Assembly (NCBI GenBank): GCA_902523455.1 | Contig: CABYZG010000002.1 | Span: 126,378-190,377, forward strand | Direction of reading: 5' to 3' | From: an uncultured Pelagibacteraceae bacterium | GTDB lineage: Bacteria > Pseudomonadota > Alphaproteobacteria > Pelagibacterales > AG-422-B15 | Length of the DNA stretch: 64,000 nt | In this document: in pieces, positions 55,293 through 63,967 of the stretch | Position numbering within the stretch: the first letter of the stretch is position 1 | Layout: each line of letters begins with the position of its first letter | The notes under the pieces: generated by a model | What the model was told of the DNA's origin: nothing | Database searches by the model: none | The model's input: the letters and a program-made list of their open reading frames with translations, nothing else | Program-made: the position numbers and the translations under genes

Positions 55293-55892
55293 ATGAACGA
55301 ACTAAAAATTGAGGATTTGAGCTGTAAAAGAGGAGAAAGCAAAGTTCTCAATAATATTAATCTTACTATTAAGTCTGGTGAAACATTAGTTGTAAAAGGA
55401 CGAAATGGTTCTGGTAAAACTACCCTCTTAAGAATTTTATCCAATTTTATCACATCCTATCAGGGGAAGGTATCATTGAATGATCTGAGTATACTTGAGG
55501 ACAATTTATATAATAATAAGTTTAACCTCATTGGTCAAAAGAACTCTCTTAAAGATAATCTTTCAATAAAAAAAAATTTAGAGCTATGGGATATTATCTT
55601 TAATGAAACTCTTGATCATGCAAAACTACTGGAACACGATAATCTGGATCGTTTAATTAATAGAGATGTTGGCTCATTAAGTGATGGTCAAAAAAAATGT
55701 ATTTCTCTTTACAGACTAAACTATAATAAATATGAATTTTGGTTTTTAGATGAACCGTTTGTTTATCTTGATGAAGTCAACACAAACTCACTAATAGAAA
55801 AAATTAATCGGTTTAACGAAAATATGGGAATAGTTATACTTACTTCTAATATTAACTTACCAAAAAAATTTCATAAGGAAGTTAATATCTAA
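55293..55892 (+). CDS. ccmA: Heme exporter ATPase CcmA
   Basis: A 199-residue ABC ATPase, first gene of the cytochrome c maturation operon. Walker A is GRNGSGKT at 36-43, the signature is SLSDGQKK and Walker B is FWFLDEPFVYLDE. It powers release of heme-loaded CcmE with CcmB and CcmC. It starts the operon ccmABCDEFGH, and ccmB follows one base after its stop. Confidence 0.95.
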   Translation: MNELKIEDLSCKRGESKVLNNINLTIKSGETLVVKGRNGSGKTTLLRILSNFITSYQGKVSLNDLSILEDNLYNNKFNLIGQKNSLKDNLSIKKNLELWDIIFNETLDHAKLLEHDNLDRLINRDVGSLSDGQKKCISLYRLNYNKYEFWFLDEPFVYLDEVNTNSLIEKINRFNENMGIVILTSNINLPKKFHKEVNI

Positions 55893-55893
55893 T

Positions 55894-56517
55894 ATGTTAA
55901 ACCTAATTAAAAGGGATCTATTATTATCGTTTTATTCAAGTGCTAATTTCTTTTTCACAGTATCTTTCTTTGTACTAATTTTAATATTAATTCCATTTGC
56001 CTTTGGTACTCAAAGTGATCAGCTTACAAATTTGTTTAAAGGTGTAGTTTGGATTGCACTAGCTTTATCAATCATAATTACAGTTGATAGAATTTATAAT
56101 GCTGATTATGAAGATGGTAATTTAGATATTATTATGCAGAAAAATAAGACGATAGAGTATTTAGTAATCAGCAAATATGTTACCCATTGGTTTATTTACT
56201 GCCTTCCACTCTTAGTAATCCTACCAATACTTAGTTTTCTATTTTATTTGGATTATTTAGAGACTATACAAATATTTATAAACTTATTCATAGGTTCATT
56301 TGGCATGGTTTTTATTGCGAATTTTGTTAGCGCACTAACGCTCGGTGCCAAAAGAACAATTTTTTTGAAAGCAATTATAATGATACCGCTATTCGTGCCT
56401 TTTATTATTTTTGGCTCTGATGCTGGTTCTTGGCCAATTCTATTGGGATTATCAATGCTTTCTTTTGTTATCTCTATATATGTAACCGCTTATGGTCTGC
56501 GTCTTTATGGAGAGTAG
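55894..56517 (+). CDS. ccmB: Heme exporter permease CcmB
   Basis: A 207-residue protein with six membrane helices. It has the family features: the start MLNLIKRDLLLSFYSSANFFFTVSFF, then GVVWIALALSIIITVDRIYNADYEDGNLD, and SALTLGAKRTIFLKAIIMIPLFVPFIIFG. It is the permease partner of CcmA. Its stop is 34 bases before ccmC. Confidence 0.95.
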   Translation: MLNLIKRDLLLSFYSSANFFFTVSFFVLILILIPFAFGTQSDQLTNLFKGVVWIALALSIIITVDRIYNADYEDGNLDIIMQKNKTIEYLVISKYVTHWFIYCLPLLVILPILSFLFYLDYLETIQIFINLFIGSFGMVFIANFVSALTLGAKRTIFLKAIIMIPLFVPFIIFGSDAGSWPILLGLSMLSFVISIYVTAYGLRLYGE

Positions 56518-56551
56518 GCAATGCCTCAAGTCGTTATATATATAATAGAAA

Positions 56552-57253
56552 ATGTATATCAAAATTAATAATAATCATATTGAGCTTATCAAGTCTGCAA
56601 ATCCATACTTAATTTTTGCGACAATTTTTGTATTTATTATAGGTTTATACTATTCACTTTTTCAGTCTCCTCCAGATTATATTCAAGGAGATTCGATGAG
56701 AATTATGTATATTCATGTTCCTTCTGCATGGTTTGCACTTATGACTTACTCAATTTTAGCTGGTTCATGCGTTCTTTGGTTTATAACCCGAAACCCCCTT
56801 TTTAATGTTGTTGCAAGATCAATTGCTCAAGTAGGAATGGTATTTACACTAATGTCACTGATAACTGGAAGTATATGGGGCAAGCCTACATGGGGTGTAT
56901 GGTGGGTTTGGGATGCGAGACTAACTTCTATGTTAATATTATTTTTTCTTTACATCGCTTATATCTTTCTTTGGCAGGCTATATCAAATAAGGAGCTTGC
57001 TTCAAAAATATCAGCAGCACTAGCAATAATAGGTTTTATCAATATACCAATAATTAAATTTTCAGTTGATTGGTGGAATACTTTGCATCAACCTGCTTCG
57101 ATTTCAAAACTTTCTGCACCAAGTATTGATGAAAGTATGCTAATTCCATTATTTATAATGACAATTGCTTGTTTTTTATTTCTAGTAACAGTATCACTAA
57201 TTAGATTCAGACTCGTCTTGATTGAAAATAAAATGTTAAGGACAAGCAATTAA
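56552..57253 (+). CDS. ccmC: Heme exporter/handling protein CcmC
   Basis: A 233-residue protein with six membrane segments. The WWD motif is read as WGKPTWGVWWVWDARLTSMLILFFLY, and conserved heme-ligand histidines occur in IHVPSAWFALM and NTLHQPASI. It passes heme to CcmE. ccmD starts on the last base of its stop codon (TAATG). Confidence 0.95.
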   Translation: MYIKINNNHIELIKSANPYLIFATIFVFIIGLYYSLFQSPPDYIQGDSMRIMYIHVPSAWFALMTYSILAGSCVLWFITRNPLFNVVARSIAQVGMVFTLMSLITGSIWGKPTWGVWWVWDARLTSMLILFFLYIAYIFLWQAISNKELASKISAALAIIGFINIPIIKFSVDWWNTLHQPASISKLSAPSIDESMLIPLFIMTIACFLFLVTVSLIRFRLVLIENKMLRTSN

Positions 57254-57408
57254 TGAATGAATTATTAGATATGGGTGGATACGCGATCTTTGTTTGGTCT
57301 TCATATGGTATTTTTTTCTTTTCCTTAGTAATATTTTTTTTAATCAATATGTTAAATTTAAGGAAATACGAAAAAATTTTTAATAAAACAAAAAATAAAA
57401 TTGACTAG
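57253..57408 (+). CDS. ccmD: Heme exporter protein CcmD
   Basis: A 51-residue, one-helix protein too short for length filters. It begins MNELLDMGGYAIFVWSSYG, the usual CcmD opening with conserved Gly-Tyr-x-x-x-Val-Trp, followed by a hydrophobic helix and a basic tail. CcmD helps release holo-CcmE from CcmABC. It overlaps ccmC by one base and the ccmE start by eight. Confidence 0.92.
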   Translation: MNELLDMGGYAIFVWSSYGIFFFSLVIFFLINMLNLRKYEKIFNKTKNKID

Positions 57409-57838
57409 TTTAGTAAAAAGCAGATTAATTAAATTCCTCTTAAGTTTAATTATTGTTTTGATTGCAGTTTTGATAATTATTTTTAACTTAAGGGATAACA
57501 TAATTTATTTTTATGGCCCAACCGAACTTTTAAAAAATTCTGATAAACAAGGTCAAATAATGAGGTTGGGTGGCCTTGTATCAGTAGACTCTTTTCAAAA
57601 CGAAACTGACAGTATCTTTTATTTCAGTATTACTGATGGTGATAACGAAATTGAAGTAAAATATGAGGGTATTCTGCCAAATTTATTTGCTGAGGATAAG
57701 GGAGTAGTAGTTGAGGGGGTTTATATGAATGATGGTAGGTTTATTGCAAATAAAGTCTTAGCTAAGCATGATGAAAACTATATGCCTCCTGAAGTCATAG
57801 AAACACTTAAAAAATCTGGCAAATGGCAAGGCGAATGA
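57401..57838 (+). CDS. ccmE: Heme chaperone CcmE
   Basis: A 145-residue periplasmic heme chaperone anchored by an N-terminal helix (about 10-29). The heme-binding His123 and the ligand Tyr127 sit in AKHDENYMPPEV. The beta-barrel core has GQIMRLGGLVSV and FSITDGDNEIEVKYEGILPNLFAEDKGVVVEG. It starts with TTG, overlapping ccmD by eight bases. It delivers heme to CcmFH for attachment to apocytochrome c. Confidence 0.95.
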   Translation: MTSLVKSRLIKFLLSLIIVLIAVLIIIFNLRDNIIYFYGPTELLKNSDKQGQIMRLGGLVSVDSFQNETDSIFYFSITDGDNEIEVKYEGILPNLFAEDKGVVVEGVYMNDGRFIANKVLAKHDENYMPPEVIETLKKSGKWQGE

Positions 57839-59736
57839 GTTTATACATTTTTTACATTTCAAATTTCTTGCTACTTCTTTGTCTAACTGCATCACTAATG
57901 CAGTCTAGTAAAATTATAAATAATAAAATATTCACTAGACCTGATGTTATGGTGTTGGCCTCCGTACAGTTAATTTCAATACTGCTATCATTTTTAATAC
58001 TAATTTATCTTTTTCTTATTTCAGATTTTAATTTTGATTTAGTTTATTACAATTCTCACTCGGAAAAGCCACTTATATATAAATTCTCCGGTGTTTGGGG
58101 AAATCATGAGGGAAGCATGCTTTTATGGATATTAATTTTGGTGTTATTTAATTTTTTATTTGCTCTCTCGAAAAGAATTTCTGAAAGATTCAAAAATATC
58201 ACAGTTGCTGTACAGAGTATTATGATCTTTGGATTTGTCGCATTTTTATTTTTTTTATCAAATCCATTTGCATTAAATCAAAATAATTTTTTTGACGGGA
58301 TTGGTTTAAATCCTATTTTACAGGATCCACTCCTGGCAATTCATCCACCTGTGTTGTATGTAGGCTATGTTGGTTTTTCTCTAGTGTTCAGCTTAGCAAT
58401 TGCAGGATTAATTACAAAAGAAGTTGATCAGCAATGGGCTACAATTGTCAAACCTTGGGTTTTTTCTGCATGGGCATTTCTTACAGCAGGGATAGCTCTA
58501 GGTTCATTTTGGGCTTATTACGAACTTGGTTGGGGAGGTTATTGGTTTTGGGATCCAGTTGAGAATGCATCGCTAATGCCGTGGATTGCTGCAACTGCAT
58601 TAATTCACTGTGTGTTGATACTTCAGAAAAGAAATGTAATGCAATCTTGGACTATTATTCTAGCCATACTTACATTTTCATTGAGTTTAGTTGGAACATT
58701 TCTTGTCCGATCTGGAATTCTAAATTCAGTTCATACCTTCGCTAGTGATCCAGGAAGAGGTCTATTTATTTTATTATTTATTTTTCTTATACTTGTCTTT
58801 TCTTTTAGTTTATTTGCATACAATTCTGAAAAAATTAATAAGACAAGTAGTATGGGTTTGATCAGCAGGGGTACAGGAATACAAGTAAATAACTGGCTTT
58901 TGATAACCATTTTAACGATTGTTTTTTTGGGAACTATGTACCCTCTCGCAACTGATTTATTGCTTAATAAGAGTTTAACTGTTGGGCCAAAATATTACTC
59001 AACGACTATTGCCCCCATCATAATACTTTTCCTTTTTTTTATGTTTATATCTCCACGTTTAGGATGGACTGACACAAAACTCTATAAAATAATAATTCAA
59101 TTGCGATATCTCATTATTACGTCATTATCTATAACATTGATAATCAGTCTATATTTTGAACTATTTAATTTGACTGAAATCTTAATTATCTTTTTTAGTT
59201 TACTTTTAGTAACTTCTTCCGTGACAGCTAGTATAAACTTTAATAAGCAAAATATTTTAGTGAGAACCAACTTAGGCCAAAATCTTGCACATGCTGGATT
59301 TGGTATCTTGATGATGGCAGTTGTGAGTAATGCCGTGTATTCTGAGGAGAGAATTTATAACGCTAAAGTTGGAGATAATTTACAATTGCAAAAATATATT
59401 TTTAGTTTTGATAAAATAGAGCAAGTTGAGGAGAGTAACTATAATTCACTAAAAGCATATTTTCTAATGAAAAAAGATGGTAAGTTAATAGATACATTTA
59501 CTCCTGAAATCAGATTTTATTCAAACCCACCTACAATTACTTCAGAAGCAAGTATTTTGCACAAGTTTTTTTCAGATATTTATCTTGTCATGAATGTTCC
59601 TCAAGATCAGCAGTCAATAAGTGTCAGAATGCATATCAAACCTTTCATGACAATACTTTGGTTGGGTACATTGATGATAATCATTGGGGGGGTTATATCT
59701 GCTTCTATAAGAATCGGACGTTTTGATGAAAAGTAA
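57835..59736 (+). CDS. ccmF: Cytochrome c heme lyase CcmF
   Basis: A 633-residue membrane protein with roughly 14-15 helices. The ATG at 57835 overlaps the ccmE stop by four bases; an ATG at 57823 would be four codons longer. The WWD motif region is GWGGYWFWDPVENASLMPW, preceded by GVWGNHEGSMLLWI and the HPPVLYVGYVGFSLVFSLAIA segment. It attaches heme to apocytochrome c with CcmH. It is followed by ccmG with an 11-base overlap. Confidence 0.96.
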   Translation: MSLYIFYISNFLLLLCLTASLMQSSKIINNKIFTRPDVMVLASVQLISILLSFLILIYLFLISDFNFDLVYYNSHSEKPLIYKFSGVWGNHEGSMLLWILILVLFNFLFALSKRISERFKNITVAVQSIMIFGFVAFLFFLSNPFALNQNNFFDGIGLNPILQDPLLAIHPPVLYVGYVGFSLVFSLAIAGLITKEVDQQWATIVKPWVFSAWAFLTAGIALGSFWAYYELGWGGYWFWDPVENASLMPWIAATALIHCVLILQKRNVMQSWTIILAILTFSLSLVGTFLVRSGILNSVHTFASDPGRGLFILLFIFLILVFSFSLFAYNSEKINKTSSMGLISRGTGIQVNNWLLITILTIVFLGTMYPLATDLLLNKSLTVGPKYYSTTIAPIIILFLFFMFISPRLGWTDTKLYKIIIQLRYLIITSLSITLIISLYFELFNLTEILIIFFSLLLVTSSVTASINFNKQNILVRTNLGQNLAHAGFGILMMAVVSNAVYSEERIYNAKVGDNLQLQKYIFSFDKIEQVEESNYNSLKAYFLMKKDGKLIDTFTPEIRFYSNPPTITSEASILHKFFSDIYLVMNVPQDQQSISVRMHIKPFMTILWLGTLMIIIGGVISASIRIGRFDEK

Positions 59737-60250
59737 CCATTTAAAATTTTTACCTTTAGTCTTAATAATACTACTAAGTATATTTTTATTTTTTTCTTTA
59801 AATAATGATACATCAAAACTTTCAAGTCCTCTTGTTGGAAAAAAAGTACCAGAATTTTCATTGCCGAACCTTTTTGGGCAGGAAGAGCTTACAAATTTAG
59901 ACTTGAATACTGAAAATCCAATTTTATTAAATGTTTGGTCTTCTTGGTGCATTCCATGTCGAGCAGAGCATGATATATTAATGGTTTTGTCAGAACTCTA
60001 TGAAGTGGAAATATTTGGTTTGAATTATAAAGATAATAGCGAAGAAGCAAAAAAATTTATAAATAATCTTGGAAATCCATTCGTTAAAATTGGCTCAGAT
60101 AATTCAGGAAGAACAGCTATCGATCTTGGCGTTTACGGGGTTCCAGAGACGTATATTATTGCTAACGGCATAATTATTTATAAACATATTGGCCCAATTC
60201 ATATGAATGAGATGGAAGAGAAAATTCTCCCAATAATTAGGGATAATTGA
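59726..60250 (+). CDS. ccmG: Thiol-disulfide reductase CcmG (DsbE)
   Basis: A 174-residue membrane-anchored thioredoxin-like protein. The redox motif is WCIPC (Cys75 and Cys78 from the ATG at 59726), with the cis-proline region GVYGVPETYIIANG. It keeps apocytochrome c or CcmH cysteines reduced. The ATG overlaps ccmF by 11 bases; a TTG one codon upstream is the alternative. Confidence 0.94.
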   Translation: MKSNHLKFLPLVLIILLSIFLFFSLNNDTSKLSSPLVGKKVPEFSLPNLFGQEELTNLDLNTENPILLNVWSSWCIPCRAEHDILMVLSELYEVEIFGLNYKDNSEEAKKFINNLGNPFVKIGSDNSGRTAIDLGVYGVPETYIIANGIIIYKHIGPIHMNEMEEKILPIIRDN

Positions 60251-60253
60251 GGT

Positions 60254-60610
60254 ATGACTAAGATAATTAAGATATTTTTGCTCCTTTTCTTGGTGCAAAA
60301 TAACGCTATAGCTGAAGATCCTAGGGCAATAGAGCTTTTTAAAGAGGTAAGGTGTCTTGTATGTCAGGGCCAAACAATTCATGAGTCTAATGCAGAATTA
60401 GCAGAGGATCTAAAAAAACTTATTCGTGAAAAAATTAGTCAAGGTGAGACTGACCACCAAATTAAAGAATATTTAGTAGAAAGATATGGTGATTGGATTT
60501 TGATGACACCGCCATTTAACAGTCTAACTTATATATTATGGTCTCTTCCATTCTTCATAATGATAATCGGAGCTATTGCAATTTATAGACAAAAAAGAAA
60601 ACATGCCTAA
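60254..60610 (+). CDS. ccmH: Cytochrome c maturation protein CcmH
   Basis: A 118-residue protein with a signal peptide, a redox pair Cys34 and Cys37 in RCLVCQGQTIHESNAELAEDLK, a YGDWILMTPPFNSLTYILW stretch, and one membrane helix near 90-112. It is the short CcmH/CcmL type. The TPR part (CcmI) that is often fused or adjacent is missing. It follows ccmG by three bases and ends the ccm run. Confidence 0.94.
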   Translation: MTKIIKIFLLLFLVQNNAIAEDPRAIELFKEVRCLVCQGQTIHESNAELAEDLKKLIREKISQGETDHQIKEYLVERYGDWILMTPPFNSLTYILWSLPFFIMIIGAIAIYRQKRKHA

Positions 60611-60616
60611 TTATCG

Positions 60617-60655
60617 ACAAATTGTAGATATCTTTTAAACAATTTGTAATTTTAT
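60617..60655 (+). terminator. Weak hairpin after ccmH
   Basis: ACAAATTGT (60617-60625) is the reverse complement of ACAATTTGT (60639-60647), 13 bases apart, followed by AATTTTAT. It can form a nine-base AT-rich stem. It could end ccm transcription partly, before the 60683 gene. Confidence 0.4.
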
Positions 60656-60682
60656 ATTATAGTGTAATTAAAAGAGGTATTT

Positions 60683-60982
60683 ATGAAATCTAAAATTTAT
60701 GCATTTTTATTATTCTTTTTCTTAGGTCTTAATTTTACTTTTGCAGGTGGAATTGAAGATGAAACAAAAGACTTTGATGATGTTGAGCTTACAACAAGGG
60801 AAGACATTTCTGAATTTCAAGAGTTACAAGAGCCATTATACGAGAAGCTTGAAGAAATAACTGCTGATGGATGTGATGGTGAAGGTAATGTTGTTAAATG
60901 GTCAGGTGGATGTATAACTTGGTCAGGTGGTTATATACAAGATGGTGAAGAATCTGATACTTTTGTAAGATACGGATCATAA
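60683..60982 (+). CDS. Small secreted protein with a WSGG repeat
   Basis: A 99-residue protein with a signal peptide (about 1-21, ending FA-GG). The mature part is acidic in its middle (DETKDFDDVELTTRED) and ends in an internal repeat KWSGGCITWSGGYIQDG with two cysteines. AAAGAGG lies before the ATG. No family is recognised. It is 11 bases before the PagL-like gene, so the two may be co-expressed. Secretion is well supported, function is not. Confidence 0.68.
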   Translation: MKSKIYAFLLFFFLGLNFTFAGGIEDETKDFDDVELTTREDISEFQELQEPLYEKLEEITADGCDGEGNVVKWSGGCITWSGGYIQDGEESDTFVRYGS

Positions 60983-60993
60983 AAATTGGCTTT

Positions 60994-61482
60994 ATGAGGA
61001 AATTATTTCTTACTATCGTATTTTTAATATCTTATGGATTTAGTGTTCAATCAAACGAAGAGAACATGTGGTCGTTTTCTGTGGGTCAATTTGATATAAA
61101 TTATAAAGATAAAGACTCATCTGAAATAAGATTTGAGTACTTATATGGAAACAATCTTTTAAATAATAATTATGATTTAAAGCCTTTTCTTGGTGTAATG
61201 AGGAACGGTGATAACGGAAAATATGTTTATTCAGGTTTAAGAAAAGATATTGGTATTTCAGAAAAATGGTTTTTTACTCCAAGCTTTGCGTTGGGATATT
61301 ATGATCGAGGAGATAGTAAAGATTTAGGATATAATCTTGAATTTAGAAGTCAGATTGAGTTTTCATATAAACTTAAATCAAGTCGAATAGGATTTAATTT
61401 AAATCACATATCCAATGCAAGCATTGGTGATACGAATCCTGGGACAGAAAGTGCAACGATCTCACTCATAAGACCTTTTTAA
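60994..61482 (+). CDS. pagL: PagL-like acyloxyacyl hydrolase (lipid A 3-O-deacylase)
   Basis: A 162-residue outer-membrane enzyme. After a signal peptide (about 1-20) the strands lead to FNLNHISNASIGDTNPGTES, where the PagL catalytic triad fits: His138, Ser140 and Glu152, with the same two- and fourteen-residue spacings as His126, Ser128 and Glu140 in mature Pseudomonas PagL. The end LIRPF has the terminal phenylalanine. PagL removes the ester-linked 3-hydroxy acyl chain at lipid A position 3, which can soften immune detection or tune the membrane. It converges with ftsY with a four-base overlap. Confidence 0.85.
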   Translation: MRKLFLTIVFLISYGFSVQSNEENMWSFSVGQFDINYKDKDSSEIRFEYLYGNNLLNNNYDLKPFLGVMRNGDNGKYVYSGLRKDIGISEKWFFTPSFALGYYDRGDSKDLGYNLEFRSQIEFSYKLKSSRIGFNLNHISNASIGDTNPGTESATISLIRPF

Positions 61483-62351
61483 TTTTTAATAAAATTATTA
61501 GAAAATTGCTCAGGATCAAAATCAATAAGATCACTGATTTGCTCACCACTACCAATTGCTAAAATTGGTATTTTTGTTTTATTAGAAATTGATACAAGCG
61601 TCCCCCCTGCTGCATTGGAATCAAATTTCGTCATAATAATGCCAGTAATTTTCGTAAATTTATTAAATTCTTCCACTTGTTTTAAGGCATTTTGCCCTGT
61701 TGTGGCATCAATCGATATTATTGAATCATGAGGAAGTGTTTCATCATGTTTTTTAAGCACTCTGTCAATTTTGCCTAATTGATCCATTAAATCAGTTTTG
61801 TTCTGAAGTCTTCCAGCTGTATCGATTATAACTACGTCAATATTATTTTTATTTGCATATGCAATTGACTTATAAACTACACTTGCTGGGTCAGATTTGT
61901 CAGCATCTCTTACAAAGTCCGTTCCTATTTTATCAGCCCATTCATTTAATTGTTCTGCAGCCGCTGCTCTAAAGGTATCAGCAGCAACCAACAGAACATT
62001 TTTTTTCTCTTTTTGAAATTGATTTGCCAGTTTTGCAATTGTTGTAGTTTTACCTGAACCATTTACGCCTACCATTAATATAACGTAGGGTTTTGCGTTA
62101 TTTTTATAGTCAATTTTTTTTATATTTGTTGATACAATTTCATTTATAATTTTACTAAGAGATGATTGGATTTCTTCCAGCGAAGGGGCATTAGAAAATT
62201 TTTCATTTCCTAATTTTGATGTAATGAGTTCTGATGTTTCAACATCAACGTCAGAAGTAATGAGAAGATCTTCAAAATCCCGTATTGTATTTTGATCAAT
62301 TTTTTGATTTGCAAATACTTTTGCTAGGCCGGATTTTAAACTATTAAACAA
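61479..62351 (-). CDS. ftsY: Signal recognition particle receptor FtsY
   Basis: A 290-residue NG-domain GTPase of the SRP pathway. The start is TTG, giving MFNSLKSGLAKVFANQ. The G1 motif is GVNGSGKTTTIAKLA, then DTFRAAAAEQL, the DTAGR G3 motif near the middle and TKFDSNAAGGTLVSI near the end. The acidic A domain of E. coli FtsY is almost absent, which is usual for many Alphaproteobacteria. It overlaps mtaB by eight bases, an mtaB-ftsY pairing seen in other Alphaproteobacteria. Confidence 0.96.
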   Translation of the reverse strand: MFNSLKSGLAKVFANQKIDQNTIRDFEDLLITSDVDVETSELITSKLGNEKFSNAPSLEEIQSSLSKIINEIVSTNIKKIDYKNNAKPYVILMVGVNGSGKTTTIAKLANQFQKEKKNVLLVAADTFRAAAAEQLNEWADKIGTDFVRDADKSDPASVVYKSIAYANKNNIDVVIIDTAGRLQNKTDLMDQLGKIDRVLKKHDETLPHDSIISIDATTGQNALKQVEEFNKFTKITGIIMTKFDSNAAGGTLVSISNKTKIPILAIGSGEQISDLIDFDPEQFSNNFIKN

Positions 62352-63600
62352 TTATATTTCCAATTAAGCCTTCTTGACGCTTTCCAGTGACAAGCATTTT
62401 TATTATTTTACCCGCTTCAAAATTATCATCGAGACAGACTTTCGCAAATGTATCTGATCTACCTTGATTTTGACTCTCAACAATAAGGTTAATCTCTTTA
62501 TTTTTAAGCTTATCGTAGTGCTCGGTAATCTTTCGCTCGCCAATATTTCTGAGTATTTTTGCTCTTTTTTTTATAATTTCTCGATCTAATTGAGGCATTC
62601 TAGCGGCCGGTGTTCCATCTCTTGGTGAAAATGGAAATACGTGCAAAAAAGTAATATTACATTCATCTATAAGACGCACTGAATTTAGAAACATTTCCTC
62701 CGTTTCTGTTGGAAATCCAGCAATTAAATCTGCACCAAATACAATATCAGGTCTAACAGCTCTGATGCGCTCTATTGCATTAATTGCATCTTCTCTTGAA
62801 TGTCTTCTTTTCATTCTTTTTAAAATCATATTATCGCCAGCCTGCAGAGATAAATGAATATGAGGAAGTAAACGTTTCTCACTACCGTAAAGATTTATTA
62901 ATTCATCATCTATTTCTGCGATATCGAGTGATGACAGTCTCAGTCTGTTAAGTTGAGGCAACCTATTGAGAATAGTTTTTACTAACTTTGACAATGAAAT
63001 TTTTTTCTCAAAATCACTACCGTAGCTTGTGAGATCAACGCCAGTTAGCACTATCTCCTTGTAGTTCTTCTCTAGAAGTAACTTTATTTGTTTTATAATA
63101 TTTTTTGGATCCACACTTCTTGAATTTCCTCGTCCATATGGAATAATACAAAATGTACACCTATGATCACATCCATTTTGTATTTGTACAAATCCTCTTA
63201 TTCTGTTTTTAACTTTACTTATAATCGGTGAAATTGCCTGTTCATTTTCGAATATATCTCCTACTAAATTTACGGGCTTATTACTTTCTCTTATAGTTTT
63301 ATAGGTTGAGGATTCTAATTTTTCTTTATTTCCAATGATGGAGTCAACTTCGCTCATTGCTTCAAAATCTTTTTTATGTATCTGTGCAGCACAACCAGTA
63401 AGAACGACTTGACTTTGTTGATTTTCTTTTTTTACTTTTCTAATTTCATTTTTGAGATCAGCGATAGTTTTATTTGTAACAGCGCAACTATTAATAAAAA
63501 TATGGTTCTGAAGATTGTTATCTTTTGCGTATTTTCTTATAACTTCAGACTCATAAAAATTCAGTCTACATCCGTAAGTTTTAATTTCTGGGTCTTTCAT
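62344..63600 (-). CDS. mtaB: tRNA t6A37 methylthiotransferase MtaB
   Basis: A 418-residue radical SAM methylthiotransferase that adds a methylthio group to t6A at tRNA position 37. The N-terminal cluster cysteines are in KTYGCRLNFYES, INSCAVTN and VLTGCAAQ; the radical SAM cluster is NGCDHRCTFCIIPYGRG (C-x3-C-x2-C). The C-terminal TRAM region is present (VCLDDNFEAGKIIKMLVTGK). It modifies the base made by TsaD, encoded elsewhere in this window. It overlaps the DCC gene start by 20 bases and ftsY by eight. Confidence 0.95.
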   Translation of the reverse strand: MKDPEIKTYGCRLNFYESEVIRKYAKDNNLQNHIFINSCAVTNKTIADLKNEIRKVKKENQQSQVVLTGCAAQIHKKDFEAMSEVDSIIGNKEKLESSTYKTIRESNKPVNLVGDIFENEQAISPIISKVKNRIRGFVQIQNGCDHRCTFCIIPYGRGNSRSVDPKNIIKQIKLLLEKNYKEIVLTGVDLTSYGSDFEKKISLSKLVKTILNRLPQLNRLRLSSLDIAEIDDELINLYGSEKRLLPHIHLSLQAGDNMILKRMKRRHSREDAINAIERIRAVRPDIVFGADLIAGFPTETEEMFLNSVRLIDECNITFLHVFPFSPRDGTPAARMPQLDREIIKKRAKILRNIGERKITEHYDKLKNKEINLIVESQNQGRSDTFAKVCLDDNFEAGKIIKMLVTGKRQEGLIGNIIV

Positions 63601-63967
63601 TACTTATTTGATTTCGATTTTTTAAATATAGAGCAAATGCAAGAACTTCATACAATATATGACTCATATGATAGATAAGAGGCAATTTAACAAAATTATA
63701 AAGCCATTTATACCTTGGAAGTTGAGACCATATGAGTAAAAAAGCATCGATTCCTTCTAATATCTTTCCATCATGTTTGGCATGAAGACGTCTTATCAAT
63801 TGACTTGGTTCTTTTGAGGTTTCCTTTTCAGCAACTTTATTTTGAGTAACATCGACCCAATCAATAACATTATTAAGTTTCTTATAGTGGTTTATTTCAA
63901 ACCTACAGATACTGCATGAGTTATTGAAGTATATTTTAGTATTTTTTTTAGAATTTTTATTTCTCAC
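63581..63967 (-). CDS. DCC family thiol-disulfide oxidoreductase-like (DUF393)
   Basis: A 128-residue protein with a GTG start. It has the DUF393 pattern IYFNNSCSICRFEINHYKKL near the N-terminus; the family name comes from an Asp-x-x-Cys-x-x-Cys motif, and here the first Asp is replaced by Asn (FNNSCSIC). The later LHAKHDGKILEGIDAFLLIWSQLPRYKW is characteristic. A hydrophobic segment closes the protein. It overlaps mtaB by 20 bases and is 34 bases from the window edge. The redox partner is unknown. Confidence 0.85.
   Translation of the reverse strand: MRNKNSKKNTKIYFNNSCSICRFEINHYKKLNNVIDWVDVTQNKVAEKETSKEPSQLIRRLHAKHDGKILEGIDAFLLIWSQLPRYKWLYNFVKLPLIYHMSHILYEVLAFALYLKNRNQISNERPRN

Noticed and set aside
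59607..59952. Two antisense open frames over the ccmF/ccmG junction
   Set aside because: They overlap the well-supported ccmF and ccmG genes and look like no known protein.
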